Assembly (NCBI RefSeq): GCF_009796285.1
Contig: NZ_CP047020.1
Coordinates: 8,804,001-8,868,000 of the forward strand
Length of the DNA stretch: 64,000 nt
Direction: 5' to 3'
Source of the DNA: Streptomyces broussonetiae
Lineage (GTDB): Bacteria; Actinomycetota; Actinomycetes; Streptomycetales; Streptomycetaceae
Below the pieces are notes generated by a model. The model had not been told where the DNA came from. It saw nothing but the letters and a program-made list of their open reading frames with translations, and searched no databases. Below, in pieces: positions 10,853-18,238 of the stretch (its first letter is position 1; each line of letters begins with the position of its first letter). The translations under genes were made by a program, and so were the position numbers.

Positions 10853-11502
10853 GCTCCGCCCCGCAGCCGACCGGACCGGCACCGGTGCGCATCCTCGTCT
10901 GCGACGACCACGCCGTTGTGCGCGCCGGCCTGCTGGCCCTGCTGCACAGCGCCCCCGACATCGAGGTCGTGGGCGAGGCGGGCAGCGGCGAAGAGGCCCT
11001 GGCCCTGGCCCGCAAGACCTGCCCCGACGTCGTCCTGATGGACCTGCAGCTCGGCCCGGGCATCGACGGAGTGGAGACCACCCGGCGCCTGCGCGCCCTG
11101 GACACCGCCCCGCACGTGCTGGTCCTGACCACCTACGACACCGACGCCGACGTCACCCGAGCCGTGGAGGCAGGCGCCACCGGCTACCTCCTGAAGGCCG
11201 AACGCGCCGAAGACCTCTTCACGGCGATCCACGCCGCCGCCCAGGGCCGCCCGGCACTCTCCCCACCCGTGGCCGACCGCGTCATGTCCCGCCTGCGCAA
11301 TCCCCGCCCCACCCTCACCCCCCGTGAACGCGACATCCTCGCCCACCTCTCCCAGGGCCTGCCCAACCACGCCATCGCCCGAGCCCTCTACATCAGCGAG
11401 GCCACGGTCAAGACCCACCTGCGCCGCATCTACGACAAGCTGGGCGTGGACACGAGGGCGGGAGCGGTGGCGGTGGCGAAGGAGCAACGCCTGCTGTCCT
11501 GA
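10849..11502 (+). CDS. senR: Response regulator SenR (NarL/LuxR type)
   Basis: The 217-residue regulator has a receiver domain (CDDHAVVRAG acidic pocket, phosphoacceptor Asp65 in VVLMDLQLGPG, Thr/Lys switch residues in LVLTTYD and YLLKAE). Its C-terminal LuxR helix-turn-helix reads LTPRERDILAHLSQGLPNHAIA then SEATVKTHLRRIYDKLGV. It overlaps senS by four bases, so the two are coupled in translation. The known target set in S. reticuli includes hbpS and furS-cpeB, both present next to it here. The 22-bp palindrome at 9577-9598 is a probable binding site. Confidence 0.94.
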   Translation: MSSAPQPTGPAPVRILVCDDHAVVRAGLLALLHSAPDIEVVGEAGSGEEALALARKTCPDVVLMDLQLGPGIDGVETTRRLRALDTAPHVLVLTTYDTDADVTRAVEAGATGYLLKAERAEDLFTAIHAAAQGRPALSPPVADRVMSRLRNPRPTLTPRERDILAHLSQGLPNHAIARALYISEATVKTHLRRIYDKLGVDTRAGAVAVAKEQRLLS

Positions 11503-11642
11503 CGGACCACGGCAGGCGACCTCGGGGGCAGTGCCGTAGGGGGCACGGGCAACGGCGCGAGCAACTACCTCGAACCCGCAGCCGACCGACGGCCGGACGC
11601 CGTGGCGGCGTCGTCACGCACGTTTCACACCTTTCACACCTT

Positions 11643-12572
11643 CTATCTCCGCAGCACTTCGAACGCCGCCCGCCCCGCCGCCCCGATCGCCAGATCGACA
11701 TCCGCGGCGACCCCCGCCCGGCGTCCCGCACGGGTCAACGCGGCGATGGCCACCCGGTCCCCCGACTCCGCCTCCACCACCCCGACCTCGTGCCGCAGAT
11801 GCAGAAACGTCCCGGTCTTCCCGCTCCACCGCAACGTGTCCGCCCGCAGTTCGCTCGCCAGCCGCTGCGTGAAGACCTGCAGCCCCATCAGCCGCCGCAC
11901 CTCCGCCGTCGCCGCAGGAACGGAGATCTCATCGCACCACACGCGTCGCAACAGATCGAGGAGTGCCGCCGCAGAGCCGACGTTGGCACGCGTCGGGTCC
12001 AGCGAGGCGATGGTGTGCCGGTCCGTGCCCTCGTCGCGGATCGCCAGCTCCAGCGCGAGCGAGAAGTCGTTGCCGGCGGCGCCCGCGGCGCACTCGTACA
12101 TGTGGTTCATCCGGTGCCGCATCCGCAGATCCCCGCACCCCCAGGCGCGCAGCCGGGCATCCACGTCCGCCTCCGGCACCAGATCGAGCAGGGCGTCGGC
12201 GGCCGCGTTGTCGCTCACCGACAGCATCGACAGCAGCAGGTCGCCGACGGCCACGGTGACCGGGTACCGGAACGCGGCGAGTCCCGTCGGTCCCACGCTT
12301 CTTTGTGCCGGATCGAGTGTCACCGGCCGCGCGGGGTCGAGTTCACCGGCCGCGATCCGGTCCAGCACGACGAGGGCGAGCGGGACTTTCACCACAGAGG
12401 CGAGAGGCATCAACTCCTTGATGTCAAAGCCAAGTTGCTCGCCCGTGTCGAGGTTCTGGGCAAGGAAGGAGCCGCGCATGCCGAGGGCCGCCCAGTCCGC
12501 GGCGATCGCCTCGGCCGCGTCCAGAAGGACGCCGTCGTCCCCGACGTACCCCGGTGCCGCTGCCGCGTTCAT
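11643..12572 (-). CDS. blaB: Serine beta-lactamase-like protein BlaB
   Basis: The 309-residue penicillin-recognising fold has S59-x-x-K62 (LASVVKVPLAL), S120-D-N (LSVSDNAAADAL) and a KTG triad (RWSGKTGTF). It has no signal peptide, so it should stay in the cytoplasm, unlike true class A enzymes. In S. cacaoi BlaB is a companion of the LysR regulator BlaA, both needed to induce blaL; it keeps the motifs yet is not a functional beta-lactamase. Here its ATG overlaps the blaA stop (12569-12572), so it is translationally coupled to blaA. The order blaL, blaA, blaB matches the S. cacaoi locus. A plain serine esterase is the alternative. Confidence 0.85.
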   Translation of the reverse strand: MNAAAAPGYVGDDGVLLDAAEAIAADWAALGMRGSFLAQNLDTGEQLGFDIKELMPLASVVKVPLALVVLDRIAAGELDPARPVTLDPAQRSVGPTGLAAFRYPVTVAVGDLLLSMLSVSDNAAADALLDLVPEADVDARLRAWGCGDLRMRHRMNHMYECAAGAAGNDFSLALELAIRDEGTDRHTIASLDPTRANVGSAAALLDLLRRVWCDEISVPAATAEVRRLMGLQVFTQRLASELRADTLRWSGKTGTFLHLRHEVGVVEAESGDRVAIAALTRAGRRAGVAADVDLAIGAAGRAAFEVLRR

Positions 12573-13546
12573 CCGCGCGCCGCCAGCCGCGCCGGGAGAT
12601 CGTCGCCCGCGGCCCCGGATCGTGGCGGGCCCCACTCGCCGTCGCCGGCTCCCACGGCCGACGCCAGCGGCGCGACCAGCCAGCCCGGCACCGACGCCGT
12701 ACCGGACCGGTCCGGGGCGGCGCGCACGTCGTAGCCCCGGTGCAGGGTCCGGTCGCCCAGCGGTGCCCAGTGGGCCCCGTGCTGCCGCGCGAACGGCTCG
12801 GCGCACAGCAGCAGAGCCTGCCCCGCCAGGGTCGCGGCGAGCGCGTCGGCCGCGGGCCCGGCCGGCCGGAACCGGCCCGGCGGCAGCCCCGCCCGGGCCA
12901 CGGCACGCTCCAGCCGGTCCTCGTGGTGCGGCACCTGGTCCTCCGGCAGTGTCAGCACCGGCAGCGCAGCGGCGGACCGGGTACCACGACCGCGGCGGGG
13001 CCGCAGGTCCTCCAGATGGGCCGAGCGCCGCGGGCCGCCGCAGGCGAGGTCCGCGACGTCCGGCGCCGATGCCAGTCCCAGGGGCACCCGCAGCGCGCCC
13101 CGCTCCGGCGGCACGCGCACCAGCGCATAGCCGAGCGAGCCGTCGGCCAGGCCCAACACCCGTTCCTGGGGCGGAAGTTCTCGTACGCCGAGGGTGATCC
13201 CGTGCTCGGTGCCCGCCCGGATGGCGCGGGCCAGCGCCGCCGGGGCGCAGTGCGCGGGCACGGCGACGGCGAGCGTACGGGCCCGTCCGGCCGAGTCCGC
13301 GGCCTGCCGCAGCCGCTGGGTCCGGTCCAGTACGTCGCGCGCGTACGGCAACAGCAGCATCCCCAGCTCGGTGGTCGTGATCTGCCGCCGTGAACGGTCG
13401 AAGAGCGGGCCGCCGAGGTGGTCCTCCAGCGTCCTGATGCGGCGGCTCAGCAGCGGCTGGGCGATGCCGAGCCGGTCCGCGGCCCGGGAGAAGCCCGCCT
13501 CGTCGGCCGTCGCGACATATGCCTCGAGGTGCGCCAGGAGATCCAT
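12569..13546 (-). CDS. blaA: LysR-type regulator of beta-lactamase, BlaA
   Basis: The 325-residue LysR-type regulator has an N-terminal winged helix (MDLLAHLEAYVATADEAGFS then AADRLGIAQPLLSRRIRTLE) and an effector domain from about residue 90. It is divergent from the beta-lactamase gene, with a perfect T-N11-A type inverted repeat just before its start codon, the classical arrangement for LysR autoregulation and divergent activation. It overlaps blaB by the ATGA sequence. In S. cacaoi BlaA activates blaL on beta-lactam exposure; the same function is inferred here from gene order and family. Confidence 0.88.
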   Translation of the reverse strand: MDLLAHLEAYVATADEAGFSRAADRLGIAQPLLSRRIRTLEDHLGGPLFDRSRRQITTTELGMLLLPYARDVLDRTQRLRQAADSAGRARTLAVAVPAHCAPAALARAIRAGTEHGITLGVRELPPQERVLGLADGSLGYALVRVPPERGALRVPLGLASAPDVADLACGGPRRSAHLEDLRPRRGRGTRSAAALPVLTLPEDQVPHHEDRLERAVARAGLPPGRFRPAGPAADALAATLAGQALLLCAEPFARQHGAHWAPLGDRTLHRGYDVRAAPDRSGTASVPGWLVAPLASAVGAGDGEWGPPRSGAAGDDLPARLAARG

Positions 13547-13551
13547 CCTGC

Positions 13552-13574
13552 ACTCATATCAATAAGGCATGAGT
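13552..13574. promoter_or_regulatory. LysR box between blaA and blaL
   Basis: ACTCAT and ATGAGT form a perfect inverted repeat spaced by 11 bases, fitting the LysR consensus T-N11-A. It starts 6 bases upstream of the blaA start codon and about 100 bases before blaL, so BlaA bound here could both repress itself and activate blaL. Confidence 0.75.
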
Positions 13575-13676
13575 GGTTCAAAGTTCCCTCTTGGACATGA
13601 ATGACCCCCGGCTGCTTCGCTGTCCGCGTCGAAGATCCAGCAAGCCGGCGACGGCTCGACCGGAAGGACCGCGCCC

Positions 13677-14606
13677 ATGACCAGTCCCGACCGCCCCAAC
13701 CCTCTGGCCCGACGCGGCCTGTTCAAGGCGGGCCTCGCCGTCACCACCGCCGCCGTGGCGGCCGGCACCCTGTCCGCGCCCGCCGCGGCGGCGGTGCCGC
13801 GCGATCAACAGGCCTCCACCGATGGCGAGTTCAGCGAACTGGAGCGGCGGCACGGCGCCCGGATCGGCGTGTTCGCGCGCAACCTGCGCACCGGGCTGAC
13901 CGTGGCACACCGGGCGGGGGAGCGGTTCGCGATGTGCTCGACGTTCAAGGCGTTCGCCGCCGCGGCCGTCCTGCGCGATCACGGTGACTGCGCCCCGCTG
14001 GGCGCGGTGATCCACTATCCGCCGCACGACATCCTGTCCAACTCGCCGCGCACGGCGGAGCACGTGGACACCGGGATGACGATCGCGGACCTCTGTGCGG
14101 CGGCGATCCAGTACAGCGACAACACGGCGGGCAACCTGCTGCTGCGCCAGATCGGCGGACCGGCCGGGCTGACCCGATTCTTCCGCTCGCTCGGCGACGA
14201 GGTGAGCCGGCTCGACCGGTGGGAGACGGACCTGAGCAGTGCGATCCCGGGCGATCTGCGTGACACCACGACTCCCGGGGCCCTCGGCCGCAGTTTCGAG
14301 CGGCTGACCCTGGGCCGGGCGCTGACCGGTGGCGACCGTGCGCGGCTCGTCGGCTGGCTGAAGGGCAACACCACCAGCGCCGCGCGGTTCGGCGCGGGAC
14401 TGCCGCGCGACTGGGTGCTCGCGGACAAGACCGGCACCGGTGACTACGGCACCGCCAACGACACCGGCGTGGCCTGGACGACCCGCGAAACCCCGCTCCT
14501 GCTGACCGTGCTGTCGGCCAAGACCGCCCAGGACGCGTCGGCGGACGACGCGCTCGTGGCGCAGGCGGCACGCATCCTGGCCCGTGTGCTCGCGCCCGGC
14601 GAGTAG
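13677..14606 (+). CDS. blaL: Class A beta-lactamase, Tat-exported
   Basis: The 309-residue secreted enzyme hydrolyses beta-lactams. A Tat signal (ARRGLFKAGLAVTTAAVAAG, cleavage near APAAAAV) leads the protein. Class A motifs are complete: catalytic S88-T-F-K91, S147-D-N149, the omega-loop Glu183 in RWETDL and K251-T-G. Length is normal for the class. The ATG is preceded by GGAAGGA at the right distance. It is divergent from blaA-blaB, which points to beta-lactam-inducible expression as in S. cacaoi. No resistance spectrum can be inferred. Confidence 0.96.
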   Translation: MTSPDRPNPLARRGLFKAGLAVTTAAVAAGTLSAPAAAAVPRDQQASTDGEFSELERRHGARIGVFARNLRTGLTVAHRAGERFAMCSTFKAFAAAAVLRDHGDCAPLGAVIHYPPHDILSNSPRTAEHVDTGMTIADLCAAAIQYSDNTAGNLLLRQIGGPAGLTRFFRSLGDEVSRLDRWETDLSSAIPGDLRDTTTPGALGRSFERLTLGRALTGGDRARLVGWLKGNTTSAARFGAGLPRDWVLADKTGTGDYGTANDTGVAWTTRETPLLLTVLSAKTAQDASADDALVAQAARILARVLAPGE

Positions 14607-14743
14607 CCGCCCCACTCGCGTCGGAGGGCAAGCTGGAAAGCGCATTCCCCTCTCGCCTTCACGATGCCACGCCCGGCAGTGGAGTTCACCCCTCCTACTG
14701 CTCGAACCCCGCACGACCGAGGCAGACTTGAGGAGACAAGCCG

Positions 14744-15111
14744 ATGCAACTGGGATCAGCCCCCCGCACCGGTCTGCTCGCCGGTACGCTCGCCGCGTTC
14801 TGCGGCGCCACGGCACAGGCGACGCCCACGGCCTCCGGGGCCGCGACGGCCTCCGTGCTGTACGTGTCGCCGGGCGGCACCGACGGCGCGGCCGGCACCC
14901 GGGCGGCGCCGACCACGCTCACCTCGCCATCGGCCCTGTCGCCGCGGTCGGCACGATCTACCTGCGCGGGGGGACGTACACGCGCATCTCCTCCAGCACG
15001 CCGAGCAGCCAGTGGCCGTCGAACAACCTCATCGTCAGCTCGGAGCCGCACGACAACGAGGACTCCACGGGCGAGGACGCCGACGGCTTCGCCTCGAAGC
15101 GGCGGTGTCCC
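14744..15111 (+). pseudogene. Decayed pectate lyase (PL9-like) gene
   Basis: An intact start and signal peptide (MQLGSAPRTGLLAG onwards) lead to the mature N-terminus VLYVSPGGTDGAAGTRAAP, typical of secreted pectate lyases. Near 14925 the frame shifts, and the second frame gives LAIGPVAAVGTIYLRGGTY, the expected next strand. The sequence then jumps to SNNLIVSSEPHDNEDSTGED and ADGFASK, a motif that in family 9 polysaccharide lyases lies well over 100 residues later. The rest of the gene is missing and the ECF sigma gene stop follows at once. One frameshift, one internal deletion and a lost 3' end make this a clear pseudogene. Confidence 0.8.
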
Positions 15112-15125
15112 GCTCGCGCGTGCCG

Positions 15126-16085
15126 TCAGACCTGCGGGCGTGTCCCGTCCGGCGCCACCGCCGGGAGCTTGTCCGGGTTCGTGACGAGGTAGACCTCGCG
15201 GACCCGCTCTCCGTCCGGGTCGAGGTCCATGACCATCACCGCGTGCGGGGCGCCGTCCTCGAACACGACCACGGCCGCGTCGCCGTTGACGTCCCGGTGC
15301 TCGAACCGCAGGCCCGCCGCCGAGCGTGTCGCGTAGCCGGTCAGCGCCCGTGCCACCTTGTCCCGGCCGCGGACCGGACGGAGCGCCGCCTGAGCCTTGC
15401 CGCCGCCGTCCGTCCACAGCGTCACCTGCGGTGCCAGGATCTCCAGCAGCGCTGCGAGGTCCCCGCCGAGGGCCGCGGCCACGAACCGCTGCGTCGCCTG
15501 CCGCCGGACCCGGGGACGGGCCTCGTAGCGGGGGCGCCGGGCACGCACACGGGCCCGCGCGCGGTGTGCGAGCTGCCGTACGGCCGCGGGGCTGCGGCCG
15601 AGGACGTCCGCGATCTCGGTGTGCGCGTAGCCGAACACCTCGTGCAGGACGAACACCGCCCGCTCCAGCGGGGTCAGGGTCTCCAGGACGACCAGCAGCG
15701 CCAGGGACACCGACTCGGTGCGCAGCGCCCGCTCGGCGGCGTCCGCACCGGCCGCCGGGCCGTCGGGGCCGTCCGTGAGGAGGGGTTCGGGCAGCCACGG
15801 GCCGGTGTAGGTCTCGCGGCGCCGGGCGATACGCGCCCGCCGCGCCAGCGCCTGCCGCACGGTGATCCGCACCAGATAGGCCCGCGGACGGCGGATCTCC
15901 GGCGGCTGCCCGGCACCTTCGGCTCCGGTCCGGCCCGCCCAGGCCAGCCAGGTCTCCTGCAGCACGTCCTCGGCATCGGCGACGCTGCCCAGCATGTTGT
16001 ACGCCACCGCGAACAGCAGCTCACGGTGGTCGAGGAACGCCTGGGTGGCGGCGGCCGTCCCCGCGGGCGTCCGGTGTTCGGTCAT
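15126..16085 (-). CDS. ECF sigma factor, ECF41 group
   Basis: The 319-residue sigma factor has sigma2 (HRELLFAVAYNMLGSVADAED, VLQETWLAW) and sigma4 domains (LTPLERAVFVLHEVFGYAHT). A SnoaL-like C-terminal extension of about 120 residues carries the three ECF41 hallmarks: GPWLPEPLL in the linker, DGGGK and NPDKL. In ECF41 this extension binds the core sigma and tunes its activity in place of an anti-sigma factor. The divergent neighbour is a NAD(P)-binding oxidoreductase/epimerase, the partner class expected for ECF41. GAGGAG precedes the ATG. Confidence 0.93.
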   Translation of the reverse strand: MTEHRTPAGTAAATQAFLDHRELLFAVAYNMLGSVADAEDVLQETWLAWAGRTGAEGAGQPPEIRRPRAYLVRITVRQALARRARIARRRETYTGPWLPEPLLTDGPDGPAAGADAAERALRTESVSLALLVVLETLTPLERAVFVLHEVFGYAHTEIADVLGRSPAAVRQLAHRARARVRARRPRYEARPRVRRQATQRFVAAALGGDLAALLEILAPQVTLWTDGGGKAQAALRPVRGRDKVARALTGYATRSAAGLRFEHRDVNGDAAVVVFEDGAPHAVMVMDLDPDGERVREVYLVTNPDKLPAVAPDGTRPQV

Positions 16086-16255
16086 GGCATCTCCTCACGA
16101 CGTCTCGCCACCCAGAGAGTGGGAGACCCCCGGAGTGTGACATCGGGGGGCGGGCGTGTGCCGTACCTCTCATCCCGGACCGACGCCGTCACACCCGCCG
16201 CCGTCCGGGCCCTCTCGGTCCACGGCAGCAGCACTTCGCAGCGAAGGAGAACCCC

Positions 16256-16948
16256 ATGCGACTCGTCGTGTTCGGCGCGAACGGGCCGACCGGACGGCAG
16301 GTCACCGAGCAGGCGACCGCCGCCGGTCACACCGTCACCGCCGTGACCCGCAACCCCGATGCCTTCCCGTCCGGCCGGCCCCGGCTCCGGGTCGAGCAGG
16401 CCGACGTCCTGGACGGGCCCGCGGTGCAGCGGGTCGTCGCCGGTCACGACGCGGTGATCTCCGCCCTCGGCGTCCCGTACGGTCGCAGGCCCGTCACGGT
16501 GTACTCGACGGGCCTCACCCACATCACCCGGGCCATGACCCACCAGGGCATCCGCCGCCTGGTGTGCGTGTCCTCCACCATCCTGTTCGACGTGCCGGCA
16601 CCTGGCGAGGGCGTCCTGTTCCGGACGGTGCTGGAGCCCTTCTTCGCGCGGATCGTCGGGCGCACGGTCTACGACGACATGCGCCGCATGGAGGAGATCG
16701 TCCGCGCGAGCGACCACGACTGGACGGTGCTGCGGCCCGCAGGCCTCTTCGACACCGGCGAGGTCAGCGACTACCGGCTGGCCCCGGCCCGGCTGCCCGG
16801 ACGCTTCACCGCCCGGGCGGACCTCGCGCACGCGCTGGTGCACGAGGCCGTCACCGAAGGACATCCGCGCACGTTTCTCGACGTACGCACCACCGAGGGG
16901 ACCCCGAGCCTGGTCGATCTCATCAGGAAGGAGGCCTTCGGCAAGTGA
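16256..16948 (+). CDS. NAD(P)H-binding oxidoreductase/epimerase, likely ECF41 target
   Basis: The 230-residue atypical short-chain dehydrogenase has the nucleotide-binding loop MRLVVFGANGPTGRQVTEQA at its start and a TVLRPAGLFD segment typical of the NAD(P)-binding epimerase/NmrA group. It is transcribed divergently from the ECF41 sigma gene, 170 bases apart, and ECF41 factors are usually paired with a carboxymuconolactone decarboxylase, oxidoreductase or epimerase gene that they transcribe. GAAGGAGAA precedes ATG 16256. The physiological substrate is unknown for the whole family. Confidence 0.88.
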   Translation: MRLVVFGANGPTGRQVTEQATAAGHTVTAVTRNPDAFPSGRPRLRVEQADVLDGPAVQRVVAGHDAVISALGVPYGRRPVTVYSTGLTHITRAMTHQGIRRLVCVSSTILFDVPAPGEGVLFRTVLEPFFARIVGRTVYDDMRRMEEIVRASDHDWTVLRPAGLFDTGEVSDYRLAPARLPGRFTARADLAHALVHEAVTEGHPRTFLDVRTTEGTPSLVDLIRKEAFGK

Positions 16949-16957
16949 ACCGGACCG

Positions 16958-17347
16958 TTACGCCGGCCAGCCGCCGTAGGGGACGGTGATCAGCTCCATG
17001 GCGTGGCCCGCGGGGTCCATGAAGTACACCCCGCGGCCGCCGTCGTTGTGGTTGATCGCGCCCGGCTGCTCGCGGTGCGGGTCGGCGTAGTGCTCGATGC
17101 CGCGCTCCTTGATGAGCGCGTACGCCGCGTCGAACTCCTCCTCGGAGACCAGGAACGCGTAGTGCTGCGAGGCGATCCGGCCCTCGGGCATGGTGGCGAA
17201 GTCCAGGGTGACTCCGTTGCTCAGGGCGACCGCGACGAACGGGCCCCACTCCCCGGTGATCTCGAGGCCGAGCAGTTGGGTGAAGAACTCGGCGGACTCC
17301 CGCTTGTCCCGGGCGTAGACGATGGTGTGATTCAGCTGGACCGACAA
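16958..17347 (-). CDS. VOC (glyoxalase/bleomycin-resistance fold) protein
   Basis: The 129-residue single-domain vicinal oxygen chelate protein starts SVQLNHTIVYARDKRESAEF and ends FMDPAGHAMELITVPYGGW. Metal-site residues (the His of LNHTIV, and Glu in HAMELITVP) are kept. The start is taken as TTG 17347 because GGAGG lies 6 bases upstream and homologues begin at this point. An ATG at 17365 has its ribosome binding site too close. The gene is convergent with the ECF41 partner. Members act as dioxygenases, lyases or drug-binding proteins, and this one is not assignable. Confidence 0.85.
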   Translation of the reverse strand: MSVQLNHTIVYARDKRESAEFFTQLLGLEITGEWGPFVAVALSNGVTLDFATMPEGRIASQHYAFLVSEEEFDAAYALIKERGIEHYADPHREQPGAINHNDGGRGVYFMDPAGHAMELITVPYGGWPA

Positions 17348-17465
17348 GGAATGCCTCCGGGGCATCTCCTGGCACCTCCATGTCTCACCCGGTCGGTGAC
17401 CGACACGCGATGCCACTTTCGATCTTAGTCCGGGACGCGAAGGCGGTCGACGTCCGCCGAGCGGA

Positions 17466-18194
17466 TCACGCCAGCAGGGCGCCCGCCGCCACCGGGTGCG
17501 CCTCCAGGCCCCCGGCGGCGAGCAGATCGGCGATCACTCGGCGGACCCTCCGACATAGGTGCTGGTCAGGTCCACGTCCCCGCCCAGGATCCAGGCCCGG
17601 CCCGCGGGCCACCACAGATCGGGCAGTTCGGCGAACTCGTCGAGGGACGTCGGCGAGAGCACGTCGGGCAGGGCGCCACCGAGCAGTACCTCCTTGCGGC
17701 CCGGGGGTCTCGAAGGCGGGCACGTGGCCGAAGTCCCGGCGACCGTACCCGTCCCACAGCCCGAACCAGCACCGGTCCGGGGTCGTCGTGTGCCGGGTCA
17801 GCACGGGGACGAGGGCGCGGGCGACGTCGGGCGGGGTCGGACCCTCCGCCGGATGCTCGTCCCGGACGCCGGGCAGGCCGTACTCGGTCACGCCGTGGTA
17901 GCCGCTGTCCAGGCCGGCGACCTCGTACCAGCGCGAGCCCGGCACGACCCGGGTTCCGCGTGCGGCGGCCACCGCCGACCAGCGCACCGGTCGCTCGTCC
18001 AGGAAGGCCGGATGCAGGATCCGGGCGTACGCCGCGAAGCCCCCGACGGCGACGCCGGCCACCGTGCCGAAGGCTCCGTGCCCCGGCGCGCACGGCGTCA
18101 GCCAGTCGGCGGGGGAGAGGTCGTCGCCGCACACGCGCAGGCGTCCGTACCACGTCGGCGCGGGGAGCCGGTGCACCGGCCGGAGGTCGTTCAT
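17466..18194 (-). pseudogene. Conserved hypothetical gene with two compensating frameshifts
   Basis: The frame from ATG 18194 (MNDLRPVHRLPAPTWYGRLR) reads well to FGHVPAFETPG. It then loses sense at about 17700 within CCCCCGGGCC. Dropping one base there restores RKEVLLGGALPDVLSPTSLD, EFAELPDLWWPAGRAWILGG and DVDLTSTYVGGSAE. At about 17545 a second shift in the opposite sense returns to the first frame, ending VIADLLAAGGLEAHPVAAGA. The roughly 50 intervening residues remain perfectly coding, so the change is recent or a sequencing error. The family is not recognised. It lies 44 bases after the YtcJ gene and probably belongs to that operon. Confidence 0.7.
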
Positions 18195-18238
18195 GCACTC
18201 GGTGTGCCGGGTGGGGCGACACCGATGACGCACGCATC

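Noticed and set aside
14744..15184. The 146-codon frame taken as a complete small secreted protein
   Set aside because: After the signal peptide it turns into Arg/Ser/Thr-rich nonsense exactly where the pectate lyase motif continues in another frame.
16086..16255. A full ECF41 promoter (TGTCACA-N16-CGTC) between the sigma gene and its partner
   Set aside because: TGTCACA is present on the minus strand, but no CGTC lies at the expected distance, so the pair was not listed as a promoter.
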